Positions 42,833 through 51,746 are shown, counted from the stretch's first letter. The stretch: 64,000 nucleotides of DNA from Bacteroidota bacterium (GCA_023425865.1 JAFABV010000028.1:1-64000); one strand, 5' to 3'. The notes: generated by a model not told the origin, from the letters alone. Translations and numbers: made by a program.

Positions 42833-42840
42833 TACTTTTG
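42833..42840 (+). promoter_or_regulatory. -7 element of the aspartate aminotransferase gene
   Basis: TACTTTTG, 33 bp before the start codon; a TTTG lies 22 bp upstream at 42807-42810. Confidence 0.65.
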
Positions 42841-42873
42841 TATTCGATTTAAAATATTTCAAAATATCATATT

Positions 42874-44067
42874 ATGGCACAATTATCAGACCGTCTCAAT
42901 CGCCTGGCCCCATCGGCCACTCTGGCGATGTCTCAGAAAAGCAGTGAGATGAAAGCTCAGGGAATCGACGTCATTAACATGAGTGTAGGTGAACCTGACT
43001 TCAACACCCCCGAGCACATTAAGGCAGCAGGAAAAAAAGCCATCGATGACAACTACTCGAAGTATTCACCGGTGCCTGGTTATCCTGATTTGCGCAAAGC
43101 TATTGCCGCCAAACTGAAACGTGAGAACGGACTGGAGTACGCTATGAGCGAGGTGCTGGTGGGCACCGGTGGCAAGCAGGGGGTCTGCAATACTGTACTC
43201 GCGCTGGTAAACCCCGGAGACGAGGTGATTATCCCGGCGCCCTATTGGGTGAGCTATCCTCAGATGGTATTGTTGGCTGGTGGTAAGCCAGTGTCTATGC
43301 TCGCTGGTTTTGAACAGGACTTCAAGATTACTCCTGAGCAACTTGAGGCTGCAATCACGCCCGCTACCAAGATGCTGATACTTTGCTCTCCGAGCAACCC
43401 CACAGGTAGTGTGTACACCCAAGAGGAGCTTGACGCCCTGGCTAAAGTGGTGCTCGGTCATGAGGATTTGTTCGTGTTGTCTGACGAGATCTACGAGCAC
43501 ATTAATTATATAGGAAAGCATGCCAGCATAGCCACTTATCCTGGAATGAAAGAGCGTACCATTATCTGTAATGGTGTGAGCAAGGCCTATGCCATGACTG
43601 GCTGGCGCTTGGGATGGGTGGCAGCGCCCGAGTGGATTGTCAAGGGCATTAACAAGCTGCAAGGTCAGTATACCAGTGGTACAAGTGACGTCAGCCAGCT
43701 TGCGGCTCTTGCGGCATACGAGAGCAGCCAGGAGTGTGTGGTAGAGATGCGCGAGGCCTTTGAGCGCCGCCGCAATCTCATCGTGGAACTCGCAAAAGAT
43801 ATTCCTGGACTTGAAGTGAATGTGCCTCAGGGAGCGTTCTATCTCTTCCCCAAATGCTCAAGTTTCTTTGGCAAGTCAGATGGCAAGCGCGTCATTAACA
43901 ACTCCACAGATTTTGCCTTGTATCTGCTGGAAGAGGGCAGGGTGGCCACTGTGGCAGGAGATGCCTTCGGTGACCCAGACTGCTTCCGTATGAGCTACGC
44001 AACCAGCGATGACAATATTCGTGAAGCTTTGAAGCGTATTAAGGAGGTTACTGCAAAGTTGAAATAA
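42874..44067 (+). CDS. aspC: Aspartate aminotransferase, class I
   Basis: A 397-residue PLP aminotransferase interconverting aspartate and 2-oxoglutarate with oxaloacetate and glutamate. Seen: the family pattern INMSVGEPDFNTPEHI, YSPVPGYPDLRKAIA, CSPSNPTGSVYTQEEL, SDEIYEHI and the PLP lysine in NGVSKAYAMTGWRLGW. It resembles the gamma subgroup (aspartate/prephenate aminotransferases), so prephenate may also be a substrate. Own promoter; single gene. Confidence 0.93.
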   Translation: MAQLSDRLNRLAPSATLAMSQKSSEMKAQGIDVINMSVGEPDFNTPEHIKAAGKKAIDDNYSKYSPVPGYPDLRKAIAAKLKRENGLEYAMSEVLVGTGGKQGVCNTVLALVNPGDEVIIPAPYWVSYPQMVLLAGGKPVSMLAGFEQDFKITPEQLEAAITPATKMLILCSPSNPTGSVYTQEELDALAKVVLGHEDLFVLSDEIYEHINYIGKHASIATYPGMKERTIICNGVSKAYAMTGWRLGWVAAPEWIVKGINKLQGQYTSGTSDVSQLAALAAYESSQECVVEMREAFERRRNLIVELAKDIPGLEVNVPQGAFYLFPKCSSFFGKSDGKRVINNSTDFALYLLEEGRVATVAGDAFGDPDCFRMSYATSDDNIREALKRIKEVTAKLK

Positions 44068-44115
44068 AATTTTGTTAAAATATAGCAAATACGCATTGAC
44101 TAAATCAAAAGTTGT

Positions 44116-44123
44116 TATCTTTG
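44116..44123 (+). promoter_or_regulatory. -7 element of the exbB-tonB operon
   Basis: TATCTTTG, giving a leader of about 100 bases that is A/T-rich near the start codon. No clear -33 element. Confidence 0.6.
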
Positions 44124-44229
44124 CGAAAGAATTTCAGCGTAGCCCTGCTATCTCTGAGCTTTCGTGCGCTAACTGTACAGAATAATTATAAATTAATTTA
44201 TCAATAACTAAAAATTAAAAATTAAAATT

Positions 44230-45072
44230 ATGGCAACTACACAAAAAGCCGCAGCTCCAGCTGCAAAGAAGTCTCAGGGCTTCACCGGTGTCAGAGGTGC
44301 ATTCTGGATCATCGTTGTATGTTTCATTGCAGCTCTCTGCATCTTTAACTTCGTACTGGGTGACTCAGCTCACTTCCAGGGCGGCGACACCAACAACCAT
44401 CCACTCGATATTCTGGGTACTATTTATAAAGGTGGTTATGTTGTGCCTGTTATTCACACCCTGTTGCTTTCTGTACTCTGTCTTTCTGTAGAGCGCTGGT
44501 TGGCTCTGAAGACCGCTTTCGGTAAGGGTAGCCTCACCAAGTTCGTGGCTAACATCAAGGCAGCCTTGAGAGCAAACGATTTCACAACCGCTGAGAATCT
44601 TTGCAACAAGATGCAGGGCTCTGTAGCCAATGTTGTTCTTGCTTCTCTGAACGCATATCGTGAAATGGATCACGGAGCAAATGCCTCTCTGCGTAAGAGC
44701 CAGAAGGTGGCTAAGATTCAGCAGGCTCACGAGGAGGCTACTCAGCTTGAGATGCCTACACTGCAGATGAACTTGCCGCTGATTGCTACGATGGTTACTC
44801 TGGGTACACTTACCGGTCTGCTCGGTACTGTAACGGGTATGATCAAGTCGTTCCAGGCTCTGGCTGCCGGTGGTGGTGGTGACTCTCTCGCCCTTTCTGC
44901 AGGTATTTCTGAGGCTCTTGTTAACACCGCATTCGGTATCGCAACTTCTTGGTGTGCCGTTATTTCTTATAACTTCTTCACCAACAAGATTGATAAGTTG
45001 ACATACGCACTCGACGAGGTAGGTTACTCAATTGCTCAGACATACGAAGCAAACCACACAGACGAGGCTTAA
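44230..45072 (+). CDS. exbB: ExbB/TolQ/MotA proton-channel protein
   Basis: A 280-residue inner-membrane protein with helices near residues 20-40, 70-90, 180-205 and 225-250. The channel motif is MNLPLIATMVTLGTLTGLLGTVTGMIKSFQALA. With the two ExbD proteins and TonB encoded next, it converts the proton gradient into energy for TonB-dependent receptors such as the SusC-like protein in this window. First gene of a six-gene operon. Confidence 0.93.
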   Translation: MATTQKAAAPAAKKSQGFTGVRGAFWIIVVCFIAALCIFNFVLGDSAHFQGGDTNNHPLDILGTIYKGGYVVPVIHTLLLSVLCLSVERWLALKTAFGKGSLTKFVANIKAALRANDFTTAENLCNKMQGSVANVVLASLNAYREMDHGANASLRKSQKVAKIQQAHEEATQLEMPTLQMNLPLIATMVTLGTLTGLLGTVTGMIKSFQALAAGGGGDSLALSAGISEALVNTAFGIATSWCAVISYNFFTNKIDKLTYALDEVGYSIAQTYEANHTDEA

Positions 45073-45102
45073 TTTTTGCTAACCCTTTAAAATTTTATCG
45101 CT

Positions 45103-45729
45103 ATGGGTAAAGTAAAAATTAAGAAAGGTGACACATGGATCGACATGACGCCGATGTCGGACGTGATGGTGCTTTTGCTGACCTTCTTCATGTTGACGTC
45201 TACGTTCGTGAAGCAGGAGCCAGTGAAGGTCAACACGCCGGGCTCTGTCTCTGAAATCAAGGTTCCAGAGAGCAATGTCTTGAATATCCTTGTCAGCAAC
45301 GATGGCAAGATTTTCATGAGCATGGACAAGACCACCGACATTCAGGCTACACTCGATAATGTGACCAGTCAGTTTGGTATCTCCCTGACGGGAGCCCAGC
45401 AGAAGAAGTTCTTGAATGATCCTATGTGGGGTGTACCAATGAGCCAGTTGACAAGCTATCTTAACTTGGAACATGCTGAGATGGCCGGCGCACTCAAGAA
45501 TTATGGTATCCCTACTGATTCAGTTCCCGGTAAGGAAGGTGACGCCGCCATGAGCGAGTTCCAGATTTGGGTGAAGGCTGCGCATGAAGCCAACCCAGAT
45601 GCTAAGATCGCAATCAAGGCAGACGAGAAGACTCCTTACAAGACTGTCAAGAAGATCATGAGTGAACTTCAGGATATGAGTGAGAACCGTTATTATCTGA
45701 TTACTCAATACAAGAAAACGGAGGACTAA
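45103..45729 (+). CDS. exbD: ExbD/TolR-family protein, first copy
   Basis: A 208-residue protein with one N-terminal helix carrying the proton-path aspartate (DMTPMSDVMVLLLTFFMLTSTF) and a periplasmic domain. The C-terminal part (AIKADEKTPYKTVKKIMSELQDMSENRYYLIT) is the ExbD/TolR fold. It is longer than E. coli ExbD (141 residues), with an insertion around 70-140. It lies 30 bp after exbB and 2 bp before the second copy. Confidence 0.92.
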   Translation: MGKVKIKKGDTWIDMTPMSDVMVLLLTFFMLTSTFVKQEPVKVNTPGSVSEIKVPESNVLNILVSNDGKIFMSMDKTTDIQATLDNVTSQFGISLTGAQQKKFLNDPMWGVPMSQLTSYLNLEHAEMAGALKNYGIPTDSVPGKEGDAAMSEFQIWVKAAHEANPDAKIAIKADEKTPYKTVKKIMSELQDMSENRYYLITQYKKTED

Positions 45730-45731
45730 TA

Positions 45732-46400
45732 ATGGCAGAATTAGTAACAAACGACAAAGGCGGTGGCGGAAAGCAGAAGAAGATGCACGTTCGTGTAGAC
45801 TTCACGCCGATGGTTGATATGATGATGCTTCTTATCACGTTCTTCATGCTTTGTACATCTTTGGCTAAGCCACAGACCATGGAGCTGAGTATGCCGAGTA
45901 ATGATAAGAATATCCAAGATGAGGATAAGACTGTTACCAAGGAATCGTATACAATTACGATTTACTGCACAGCTGATGACCAAATCTATTACGTAGCTGG
46001 TCTCATCAAGCCTGAGCAGCCCAATACACTCAAGAAGACCTCTTGGGGGTTGAAAGGTATTCGTTCGGTGCTCTTCAGTCACGTTACTGAAGATGGTACA
46101 AAGCCTGTTGAGGATGTGATGAAAGCTAAGGCTGAGTTGGATAAGTTGAAGGCTGATCCTACCAAGAAGATGCCGGACTCTGTTTATGACAAGCGTCTGG
46201 CTGAAATCAAGGCAGGTAAGTTGGATGGCAAGACAATCACTACGATGACTGTGATTATTAAGGCTACCGACAATGCTTCTTACAGAAACTTGGTCGATGT
46301 TTTGGATGAAATGCAGATATGCAGCATTGGTAAGTACGTTATCGATAAGGTCAACGATAAGGACTTGGAACTTCTCAAGAAGAACAATGTTAAGCTCTAA
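45732..46400 (+). CDS. exbD: ExbD/TolR-family protein, second copy
   Basis: A 222-residue paralogue of the preceding gene: helix VDFTPMVDMMMLLITFFMLCTSL with the conserved Asp, then a longer periplasmic domain with a Lys/Asp-rich insertion near 130-160. Two different ExbD subunits per operon are typical of Bacteroidetes. Confidence 0.92.
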   Translation: MAELVTNDKGGGGKQKKMHVRVDFTPMVDMMMLLITFFMLCTSLAKPQTMELSMPSNDKNIQDEDKTVTKESYTITIYCTADDQIYYVAGLIKPEQPNTLKKTSWGLKGIRSVLFSHVTEDGTKPVEDVMKAKAELDKLKADPTKKMPDSVYDKRLAEIKAGKLDGKTITTMTVIIKATDNASYRNLVDVLDEMQICSIGKYVIDKVNDKDLELLKKNNVKL

Positions 46401-46432
46401 TCGTATAACCAAACTATTAAAATGTTAAAAAT

Positions 46433-47275
46433 ATGGCAAATATTGATTTAACAACCAATGGTTGGGTTGACCTGATCTTTGAAGGACGTAACAAAGAATA
46501 TGGCGCTTACAAGCTCCGTAAGCAGACTCCTAAGCGTAATATTCAATCTATCATTGCTATTGCTATTCTGGCGGTTCTCTTTGTTGGTTTCTATGTTGCC
46601 AAATCAGCATACGACCAATATCAGATGTCCCACCAGAAAAATGATCAGGTAACTGAGCTGTCACAGCTCAACCAACCGAAAAAGGAAGCTAAGGTAGAGC
46701 GTAAGCAGATTGAGCAGCCTAAGGAGAAAGAGGTTGTAAAAGAGGTTAAGTCTTCTATTAAGTTTACTGCCCCTGTTATCAAGAAGGATAACGAGGTAAA
46801 GCCTGAAGAGGAGATGAAAACTCAGGATCAGCTGATGGATACAAAGACTGCGATCGGTGCGCTTGATGTGAAAGGTAACAGCGATCAGGGTGAAATCATG
46901 AAGGTGACGCAGCGCGTGGCTGATGAGCCTGTCAAGGAAGATAAGCCCGAAGTGGAGAATAAGGTGTTCGACGTTGTTGAGCAGATGCCTTCTTTCCCTG
47001 GTGGTCCCAGTGCCTTGATGCAGTATCTTTCTAACAATGTGAAGTATCCTGTTGTTGCTCAGGAGAACGGCGTTCAAGGTCGTGTTGTAGTATCGTTCGT
47101 TGTTGAGCGTGACGGTTCTATCACTGACGTGAAAGTTGTTCGCTCCGTCGATCCTTCATTGGATCGTGAGGCCTCTCGTGTAGTATCGAGCATGCCTAAG
47201 TGGATTCCTGGTAAGCAGAACGGTTCACCTGTACGTGTGAAGTATAACGTTCCTGTATCATTCAAGTTACAGTAA
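46433..47275 (+). CDS. tonB: TonB-family energy transducer
   Basis: A 280-residue protein with a short cytoplasmic start, one helix (about 38-58), a Lys/Glu/Pro-rich periplasmic spacer, and a C-terminal TonB domain (YPVVAQENGVQGRVVVSFVVERDGSITDVKVV, WIPGKQNGSPVRVKYNVPVSFKLQ). It carries energy from ExbB/ExbD to outer-membrane receptors. 33 bp after the second exbD, 6 bp before the lipoprotein gene. Confidence 0.94.
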   Translation: MANIDLTTNGWVDLIFEGRNKEYGAYKLRKQTPKRNIQSIIAIAILAVLFVGFYVAKSAYDQYQMSHQKNDQVTELSQLNQPKKEAKVERKQIEQPKEKEVVKEVKSSIKFTAPVIKKDNEVKPEEEMKTQDQLMDTKTAIGALDVKGNSDQGEIMKVTQRVADEPVKEDKPEVENKVFDVVEQMPSFPGGPSALMQYLSNNVKYPVVAQENGVQGRVVVSFVVERDGSITDVKVVRSVDPSLDREASRVVSSMPKWIPGKQNGSPVRVKYNVPVSFKLQ

Positions 47276-47281
47276 TATTAT

Positions 47282-48241
47282 ATGATGAAACTCTCGTCTT
47301 ACATTCTTGTAGGATTAACTATTTCTGTTTGTCTTTTCTCTTCTTGCACTAACAAGAAGAGCAAGGACGGCAGAACAGATACATATTCATCAGGGGCGAT
47401 TAGTTTCGTCTCTGATGAAAGTTTTAGTCCCATCATCGAGGAGCAGCGTTTTGTTTTTCAACAAGACTATCCCGGTGCAAAGGTAACACCGATTTATACG
47501 AATGAATCGGATGCTATCAATAAGCTTCTTGCTGGGAAGACTTGGCTTGCCTTTGCGGCAAGAGATTTTAGGCCTTCTGAAATTAAAAACTTGGAAGCAC
47601 AGCGTTTCCGTCCTGTTTCCATCAAGATTGCTTATGATGCTCTGGCCTTTATCGTTCATAAGAATAGCCGTGACACGTTGATTTCTGTGTCTGATATCGT
47701 AAAGCTAATGAACGGTACCATCACTAAATGGTCAGAGATTAACAAGGGTTCTCAGAATGGGGTAATTACCGTGGTCTTTGATAATCCGAAGTCGAGTACG
47801 GTACATTATGTTGAGGATTCTATACTTGGCGGTAAACCGATTACTAATACGAATGTAGTTGCTGTCAATAAAACAGCGGATGTTATCAAGTATGTTGAAG
47901 AGCATCCAGGTGCGATAGGTATTATTGGCAACAACTGGCTTAACGATCAGCGCGACTCTACGAATCTTACTTTCAACAAGAATATTCGTGTGATGAGTGT
48001 TAGCAAGTTACATCCCGCCACTCCCGCGAACTCGAGAAAACCATATCAATATTACATATATAATGATGAGTATCCACTTATTCGCACAGTCTATGCTTTG
48101 CTGAATGACCCTCGTCATGGTTTACCTTGGGGTTTTGCCCATTTCATAGAAGGTCCCAAAGGACAACGTATTGTCATGAAATCTGGGCTGTTGCCTGTCT
48201 TGGGCAATATTAATATAAGAGATGTTAATGTCAGCGAATAG
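47282..48241 (+). CDS. PstS-like periplasmic binding lipoprotein in the tonB operon
   Basis: A 319-residue lipoprotein (signal ending CLFSSC) with a PBP-like fold (ISFVSDESFSPIIEEQRFVFQQDYPGAKV, LAFAARDFRPSEI, FIVHKNSRDTLISVSDIVKLMNGTITKWSEIN). It resembles phosphate-binding proteins but has no permease or ATPase beside it; it sits between tonB and a TPR gene, as in many Bacteroidetes. It may sense or hold an anion rather than feed a transporter. Start at 47282, or 47285 at the second Met. Confidence 0.82.
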   Translation: MMKLSSYILVGLTISVCLFSSCTNKKSKDGRTDTYSSGAISFVSDESFSPIIEEQRFVFQQDYPGAKVTPIYTNESDAINKLLAGKTWLAFAARDFRPSEIKNLEAQRFRPVSIKIAYDALAFIVHKNSRDTLISVSDIVKLMNGTITKWSEINKGSQNGVITVVFDNPKSSTVHYVEDSILGGKPITNTNVVAVNKTADVIKYVEEHPGAIGIIGNNWLNDQRDSTNLTFNKNIRVMSVSKLHPATPANSRKPYQYYIYNDEYPLIRTVYALLNDPRHGLPWGFAHFIEGPKGQRIVMKSGLLPVLGNINIRDVNVSE

Positions 48242-48319
48242 CTGAAACAATATCCATCAGATTACGTCGAAAGTACATAAGATGACAAATTTGATGTATT
48301 ACAAATAAAACCGTAGATT

Positions 48320-49753
48320 ATGAAAGCAATTAAATATGTTTTGATGGGCGCCCTCTTATTTGGAGCAGTAGCGCCTTCTATGGCTCAGTTGGACAATAAG
48401 ACCATTATTGAGCAAGGATCTAAGGTGATTCAGTCTAAAGGTGCCGATTATGCGAATCAGGTGAAGGAACTTTACAAAGCTAACAAGAAGAATCCTGAGG
48501 TTCTCGTTGGTTTGGGTAAGGCTTTCCTCAATGCACAGGACACCGCTAACGCATCAAAGTTTGCCGATTACGCTTTACAGAGAGACGGTAAATATGCTCC
48601 CGCTTTCCTGTTGAAGGGTGATATTGCGGTTGCTCAGGATGACGCTGGTGCGGCTGCTGAAAACTATCAGCAGGCAAAGTATTTTGACCCCAAGAATCCT
48701 GACGCTTACTATAAGTATGCAATGATTCTTCGTGGACGTAGTCCTGAAGAGGCTGTAAGTAATCTTGAGGAGTTACGCGTACAGCGTCCCGATTATCCTG
48801 TTGATCAGTTGGCTGGTCGTATTTATTATATCGCTCAGAAGTATGAAAATGCGGAAAGCTATTATAATAAGGTAACCGACCTCTCAAAGATGAGTGAGGA
48901 GGATATCACATATTATGCCATGACAGAATGGCTACTGGGTAAGCGTGAGCGTAGTATTGAAATCTGTAAGGCTGGTCTTGCTCGCGACGCGCGTCGTTCA
49001 GGCTGGAATCGCATCGCATTCTACAATTATACTGATTTGAAAGATACGGATAATGCGTTGCTTTACGCAGATCGTCTGTTTAATCAGAGTGATAGTGCTC
49101 ACTTCATCGCTGAAGACTATGTTTACTACGGTACTGCTCTCCAGCAGGCAAAGAAGTGGGATGAGGCTATTAAAGCCTTTAACACAGCCATTGAGATGAA
49201 TAGCGACAATCCCAAGCAGCAAGCTATTATTGATAAGAACCTCTCTGATGTGTATCTCCAGAAGGGGGACTTTGACAATGCTGTAGCGTATTTTGAGAAG
49301 TCGGTAGCAGGTAAGGAAACTCCTTCTATGGATGATTACGACAATTTGGCTTCACTTTATACGGATATTGCTTCTAAAAAGACTGAAGCTGGTGATGCTA
49401 ATGGTGCAGCAGCCGCTTTGAAGCAGGCCGACGAAGTCTATGGCAAGATGTTGGCTGCTTATCCTAAGTATGCAAACTGGTGCAATTACAAGCGTGCTCA
49501 GATCAATGCCAACCTGGATCCTGATAGCAAGCTTGGTTTGGCTAAGCCTTACTACGAAGCACTTGTTAGTTCTTTGGAATCAAAGGAAGATCGTACGGCT
49601 AATGACAATGCCATGTTAGGGCAGTCTTATTTTTATCTGATGGTTTATGCTTACAACGTCAAGCAAGATAAGGCTACTGCAAAGGACTTCGCCAATAAGC
49701 TTCTTGCGATAGATCCTTCTAATGAGGTGGCTAAGCAGGTGCAGGCTCTGTAA
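48320..49753 (+). CDS. Secreted TPR-repeat protein
   Basis: A 477-residue protein with a signal peptide (hydrophobic residues 7-20, PSMAQ) and about eight to ten tetratricopeptide-like helical pairs (VLVGLGKAFLNAQDTANASKFADYAL, YVYYGTALQQAKKWDEAIKAFNTAIEMN). It probably scaffolds a periplasmic complex; being last in the exbB-exbD-exbD-tonB-lipoprotein operon suggests a link with TonB energy transduction. Exact role unknown. Confidence 0.88.
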   Translation: MKAIKYVLMGALLFGAVAPSMAQLDNKTIIEQGSKVIQSKGADYANQVKELYKANKKNPEVLVGLGKAFLNAQDTANASKFADYALQRDGKYAPAFLLKGDIAVAQDDAGAAAENYQQAKYFDPKNPDAYYKYAMILRGRSPEEAVSNLEELRVQRPDYPVDQLAGRIYYIAQKYENAESYYNKVTDLSKMSEEDITYYAMTEWLLGKRERSIEICKAGLARDARRSGWNRIAFYNYTDLKDTDNALLYADRLFNQSDSAHFIAEDYVYYGTALQQAKKWDEAIKAFNTAIEMNSDNPKQQAIIDKNLSDVYLQKGDFDNAVAYFEKSVAGKETPSMDDYDNLASLYTDIASKKTEAGDANGAAAALKQADEVYGKMLAAYPKYANWCNYKRAQINANLDPDSKLGLAKPYYEALVSSLESKEDRTANDNAMLGQSYFYLMVYAYNVKQDKATAKDFANKLLAIDPSNEVAKQVQAL

Positions 49754-49787
49754 TAGTCGATACTGATTTTTGAGATATATGATTTAA

Positions 49788-49815
49788 GGCTATGTCAATT
49801 TCGATTGGCATAGCC
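49788..49815 (+). terminator. Hairpin ending the tonB operon
   Basis: GGCTATG-TCAAT and ATTGG-CATAGCC form a 12-bp stem with one wobble and a 4-base loop. It lacks a strong T run. 35 bp after the TPR gene; the gap to the tRNA promoter shows nothing else. Confidence 0.55.
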
Positions 49816-49965
49816 GTCTAACGTATCTTATGCTGTACTCCACAAGTTTATTTATTACCTAATGATATTTGTTTGATTAGAGTGCGTTTTCACGAATCTG
49901 GTTTACTGTTATAACCCTGTAAACTTGTAAACCTGTGGTGACATCTTTAAAAAGTCATTCATTTA

Positions 49966-49997
49966 TTTGGATGGTTAAAAATTATTGCGTACCTTTG
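49966..49997 (+). promoter_or_regulatory. Promoter of tRNA-Lys
   Basis: TTTG (49966-49969), a 20-bp spacer and TACCTTTG (49990-49997), about 32 bp before the tRNA. Confidence 0.75.
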
Positions 49998-50029
49998 CAA
50001 GCGCTTTTCAAGGAGTAGATAACTTGAAA

Positions 50030-50102
50030 GACTCGCTAGCTCAGTTGGTAGAGCACAACACTTTTAATGTTGGGGTCATGGGTTCGAGCCCCATGCGGGT
50101 CA
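50030..50102 (+). tRNA. tRNA-Lys (anticodon TTT)
   Basis: Cloverleaf: acceptor GACTCGC/GCGGGTC, D arm GCTCAGTTGGTAGAGC, anticodon loop CTTTTAA (TTT), T arm ATGGG TTCGAGC CCCAT, discriminator A. CCA is not encoded. Its 3' half is a common target of integrases, and an integrase gene follows 255 bp later, so the left attachment site of the conjugative element probably lies within about 50080-50102. Confidence 0.95.
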
Positions 50103-50113
50103 CTAAGCACTAA

Positions 50114-50143
50114 AAAGAGGATTTCAGCGATGAAATCCTCTTT
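50114..50143 (+). terminator. Terminator of tRNA-Lys
   Basis: AAAGAGGATTTCA and TGAAATCCTCTTT form a perfect 13-bp stem with a 4-base loop (GCGA), starting 12 bp after the tRNA. The end of the stem carries the T residues. Confidence 0.75.
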
Positions 50144-50257
50144 CCGTTTATACACAGCCACTTGTTAGCTAAATGGCGCATTTAGAGGAAGTTATGCTAA
50201 ATGTTGAACCTGCGGCTAACAGGACATAACGGGAATTAAAAAGCCCTCTCGGGAACG

Positions 50258-50303
50258 AAATGTGTTACCAAATGTGTTACCACCTCCCAAAAATGTGTTA
50301 CCA
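50258..50303 (+). repeat. Three direct repeats, candidate integrase arm sites
   Basis: AAATGTGTTACCA occurs exactly three times, at 50258-50270, 50270-50282 and 50291-50303, between the tRNA and the integrase gene. Short direct repeats near an attachment site are typical arm-type binding sites of lambda-like integrases; that role is inferred. Confidence 0.6.
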
Positions 50304-50357
50304 CTTGCACATGATGACCCCGAAATTACTCCTTTAGCCGATTTAATTAGTTAAACT

Positions 50358-51527
50358 ATGCTAAAAGAGAATGTAACGGTCATTTTTGACAGAAAGAAAC
50401 AGGCGGCAAAACGTGGCTCCGGAAAAGTAGAATTACGCATCTATCTTGGCAGAACAGAGCGTAAGTACATTTCTTTGGGTGACTTCCCTGCTGAAAAGTG
50501 GGAAAAATTTGCTTCCTCACCACAAGTGAAAGCCGAACGAAGAAAGTGTGAACAGATTGTCGGAGCTATGGAGTTACTGGGCAATGAGATGACGATTGCC
50601 ACCTTCGATGCTTATTATTATGGTGAAGAAGAACAGCCATCATTCATCTCCACCCCAAAGAAGGTTGTTACTGCAAAGCCCAAGACAAAAGTTCAACCTT
50701 CCATCAACTTCATAGAATATATGAAGGAGCATATCGAGGCTGAAGATATTAGTGAGGGAACTCGAAAACATAAGCAATGCACGCTGAACGCATTGAAGAG
50801 ATTTGGCAAGATTCAAAAGCTTACAGATCTTACGAGTAATAATCTGGTGGCTTTTGATGAATGGCTACACGACGGTACGCGATCAGATGTTGGAATACAT
50901 ACCTATCACAAACATCTGAAGAAGTATTCCCACCTATTATATATTGAGGGTAAGATTGGACTTGATCCATATACTCAAGTAAAATTCAAGCGTGGAGAGT
51001 GCAAGGAAAGAGAACCACTGACAGAGGCTGAACTGCAAAAGTTGAGAAAGATTAAGTTGGACGATAAATTAGACAAGGTTCGCGACCTGTTCGTCTTTTC
51101 TGCATACACCGGGCTTGCCTATTGTGATGTGCAGGCCTTCGACTTTGAGAAAATGACTGAACAGCAGGGAAAGTTGTATTACATAGATGGAAGCCGCATC
51201 AAGACAGCATCGAAGTTTTTCACCCCTATCCTGGGACCAGCCATGGAAGTGCTAAAAAAGTACAAGTTCGTTCTTCCTAAGATTTCTAATCAGAAAGCTA
51301 ATGACTTTCTTCACCTCATCGAGACTGCCCTGAAGTTGAACAAGCCGTTGACTTTTCATGTCGCCAGGCACTCTTTCGCAACACTGGCCCTTGCCCATGA
51401 CGTACCTATCGAGAACGTCTCGCGCATGCTTGGACACAAAAATATCCGGACTACACAAATCTACGCAAAGGTTCTAAAGACCACGATTAAGCGGCATGCT
51501 GAGAATCTTCAGCGAGCAATCAGATAA
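50358..51527 (+). CDS. int: Tyrosine integrase of the conjugative element
   Basis: A 389-residue site-specific recombinase with an N-terminal arm-binding domain (VIFDRKKQAAKRGSGKVELRI), a SAM-like core-binding domain (about 110-215), and a catalytic domain. Catalytic residues seen: His334 and Arg337 (HVARHSFAT), the LGHKN His, and Tyr369 (TTQIYAKV). The first catalytic arginine, normally in TGLR, is Ala254 (YTGLAYCDV). A substitution at this position is also known from the CTnDOT integrase. It should insert the element at tRNA-Lys. A terminator follows 20 bp after the stop. Confidence 0.93.
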   Translation: MLKENVTVIFDRKKQAAKRGSGKVELRIYLGRTERKYISLGDFPAEKWEKFASSPQVKAERRKCEQIVGAMELLGNEMTIATFDAYYYGEEEQPSFISTPKKVVTAKPKTKVQPSINFIEYMKEHIEAEDISEGTRKHKQCTLNALKRFGKIQKLTDLTSNNLVAFDEWLHDGTRSDVGIHTYHKHLKKYSHLLYIEGKIGLDPYTQVKFKRGECKEREPLTEAELQKLRKIKLDDKLDKVRDLFVFSAYTGLAYCDVQAFDFEKMTEQQGKLYYIDGSRIKTASKFFTPILGPAMEVLKKYKFVLPKISNQKANDFLHLIETALKLNKPLTFHVARHSFATLALAHDVPIENVSRMLGHKNIRTTQIYAKVLKTTIKRHAENLQRAIR

Positions 51528-51547
51528 TTTGATGACACACCACATTG

Positions 51548-51577
51548 AGCCATGCCTCCCTCTTCCGAGGCATGGCT
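51548..51577. terminator. Terminator after the integrase gene
   Basis: AGCCATGCCTC and GAGGCATGGCT form a perfect 11-bp stem with an 8-base loop, followed by TTTATGTTTT. It also lies just downstream of the 48-residue peptide gene on the other strand, so it may serve both. Confidence 0.75.
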
Positions 51578-51724
51578 TTATGTTTTACGCTCCATCAGAT
51601 AGTTCACCAAGTAGGCGATGCCGCCAAAGAGCATCCACAAAACATACAGAAAGCCTTGAATCACCCAACCTATCAGCTGGAAGATGGCTCTGAACAGGAT
51701 ATATACGAAGAGAAATACTTGCAT
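51578..51724 (-). CDS. 48-residue membrane peptide
   Basis: A short ORF for a strongly hydrophobic peptide (MQVFLFVYILFRAIFQLIGW, then a second hydrophobic stretch around LYVLWMLFGGIAYLVNYL and a basic end, MERKT), so probably two membrane passes. A complete promoter, TTTG-N20-TATCTTTG, lies 23-54 bp upstream and a terminator directly after the stop, which supports a real gene. No family recognised. Located on the opposite strand between integrase and mobilization genes; a role in entry exclusion, toxicity or regulation of the element cannot be told apart. Confidence 0.65.
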   Translation of the reverse strand: MQVFLFVYILFRAIFQLIGWVIQGFLYVLWMLFGGIAYLVNYLMERKT

Positions 51725-51746
51725 CTTAAAACATTATTAGCTATAC

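Noticed and set aside
45741..46412. 223-residue reading frame antisense to the second exbD
   Set aside because: A near full-length mirror of exbD caused by codon bias; no independent support.
47282..48241. Second phosphate transporter locus
   Set aside because: Only a binding-protein-like lipoprotein is present, with no permease or ATPase nearby, so it is not called a transporter.
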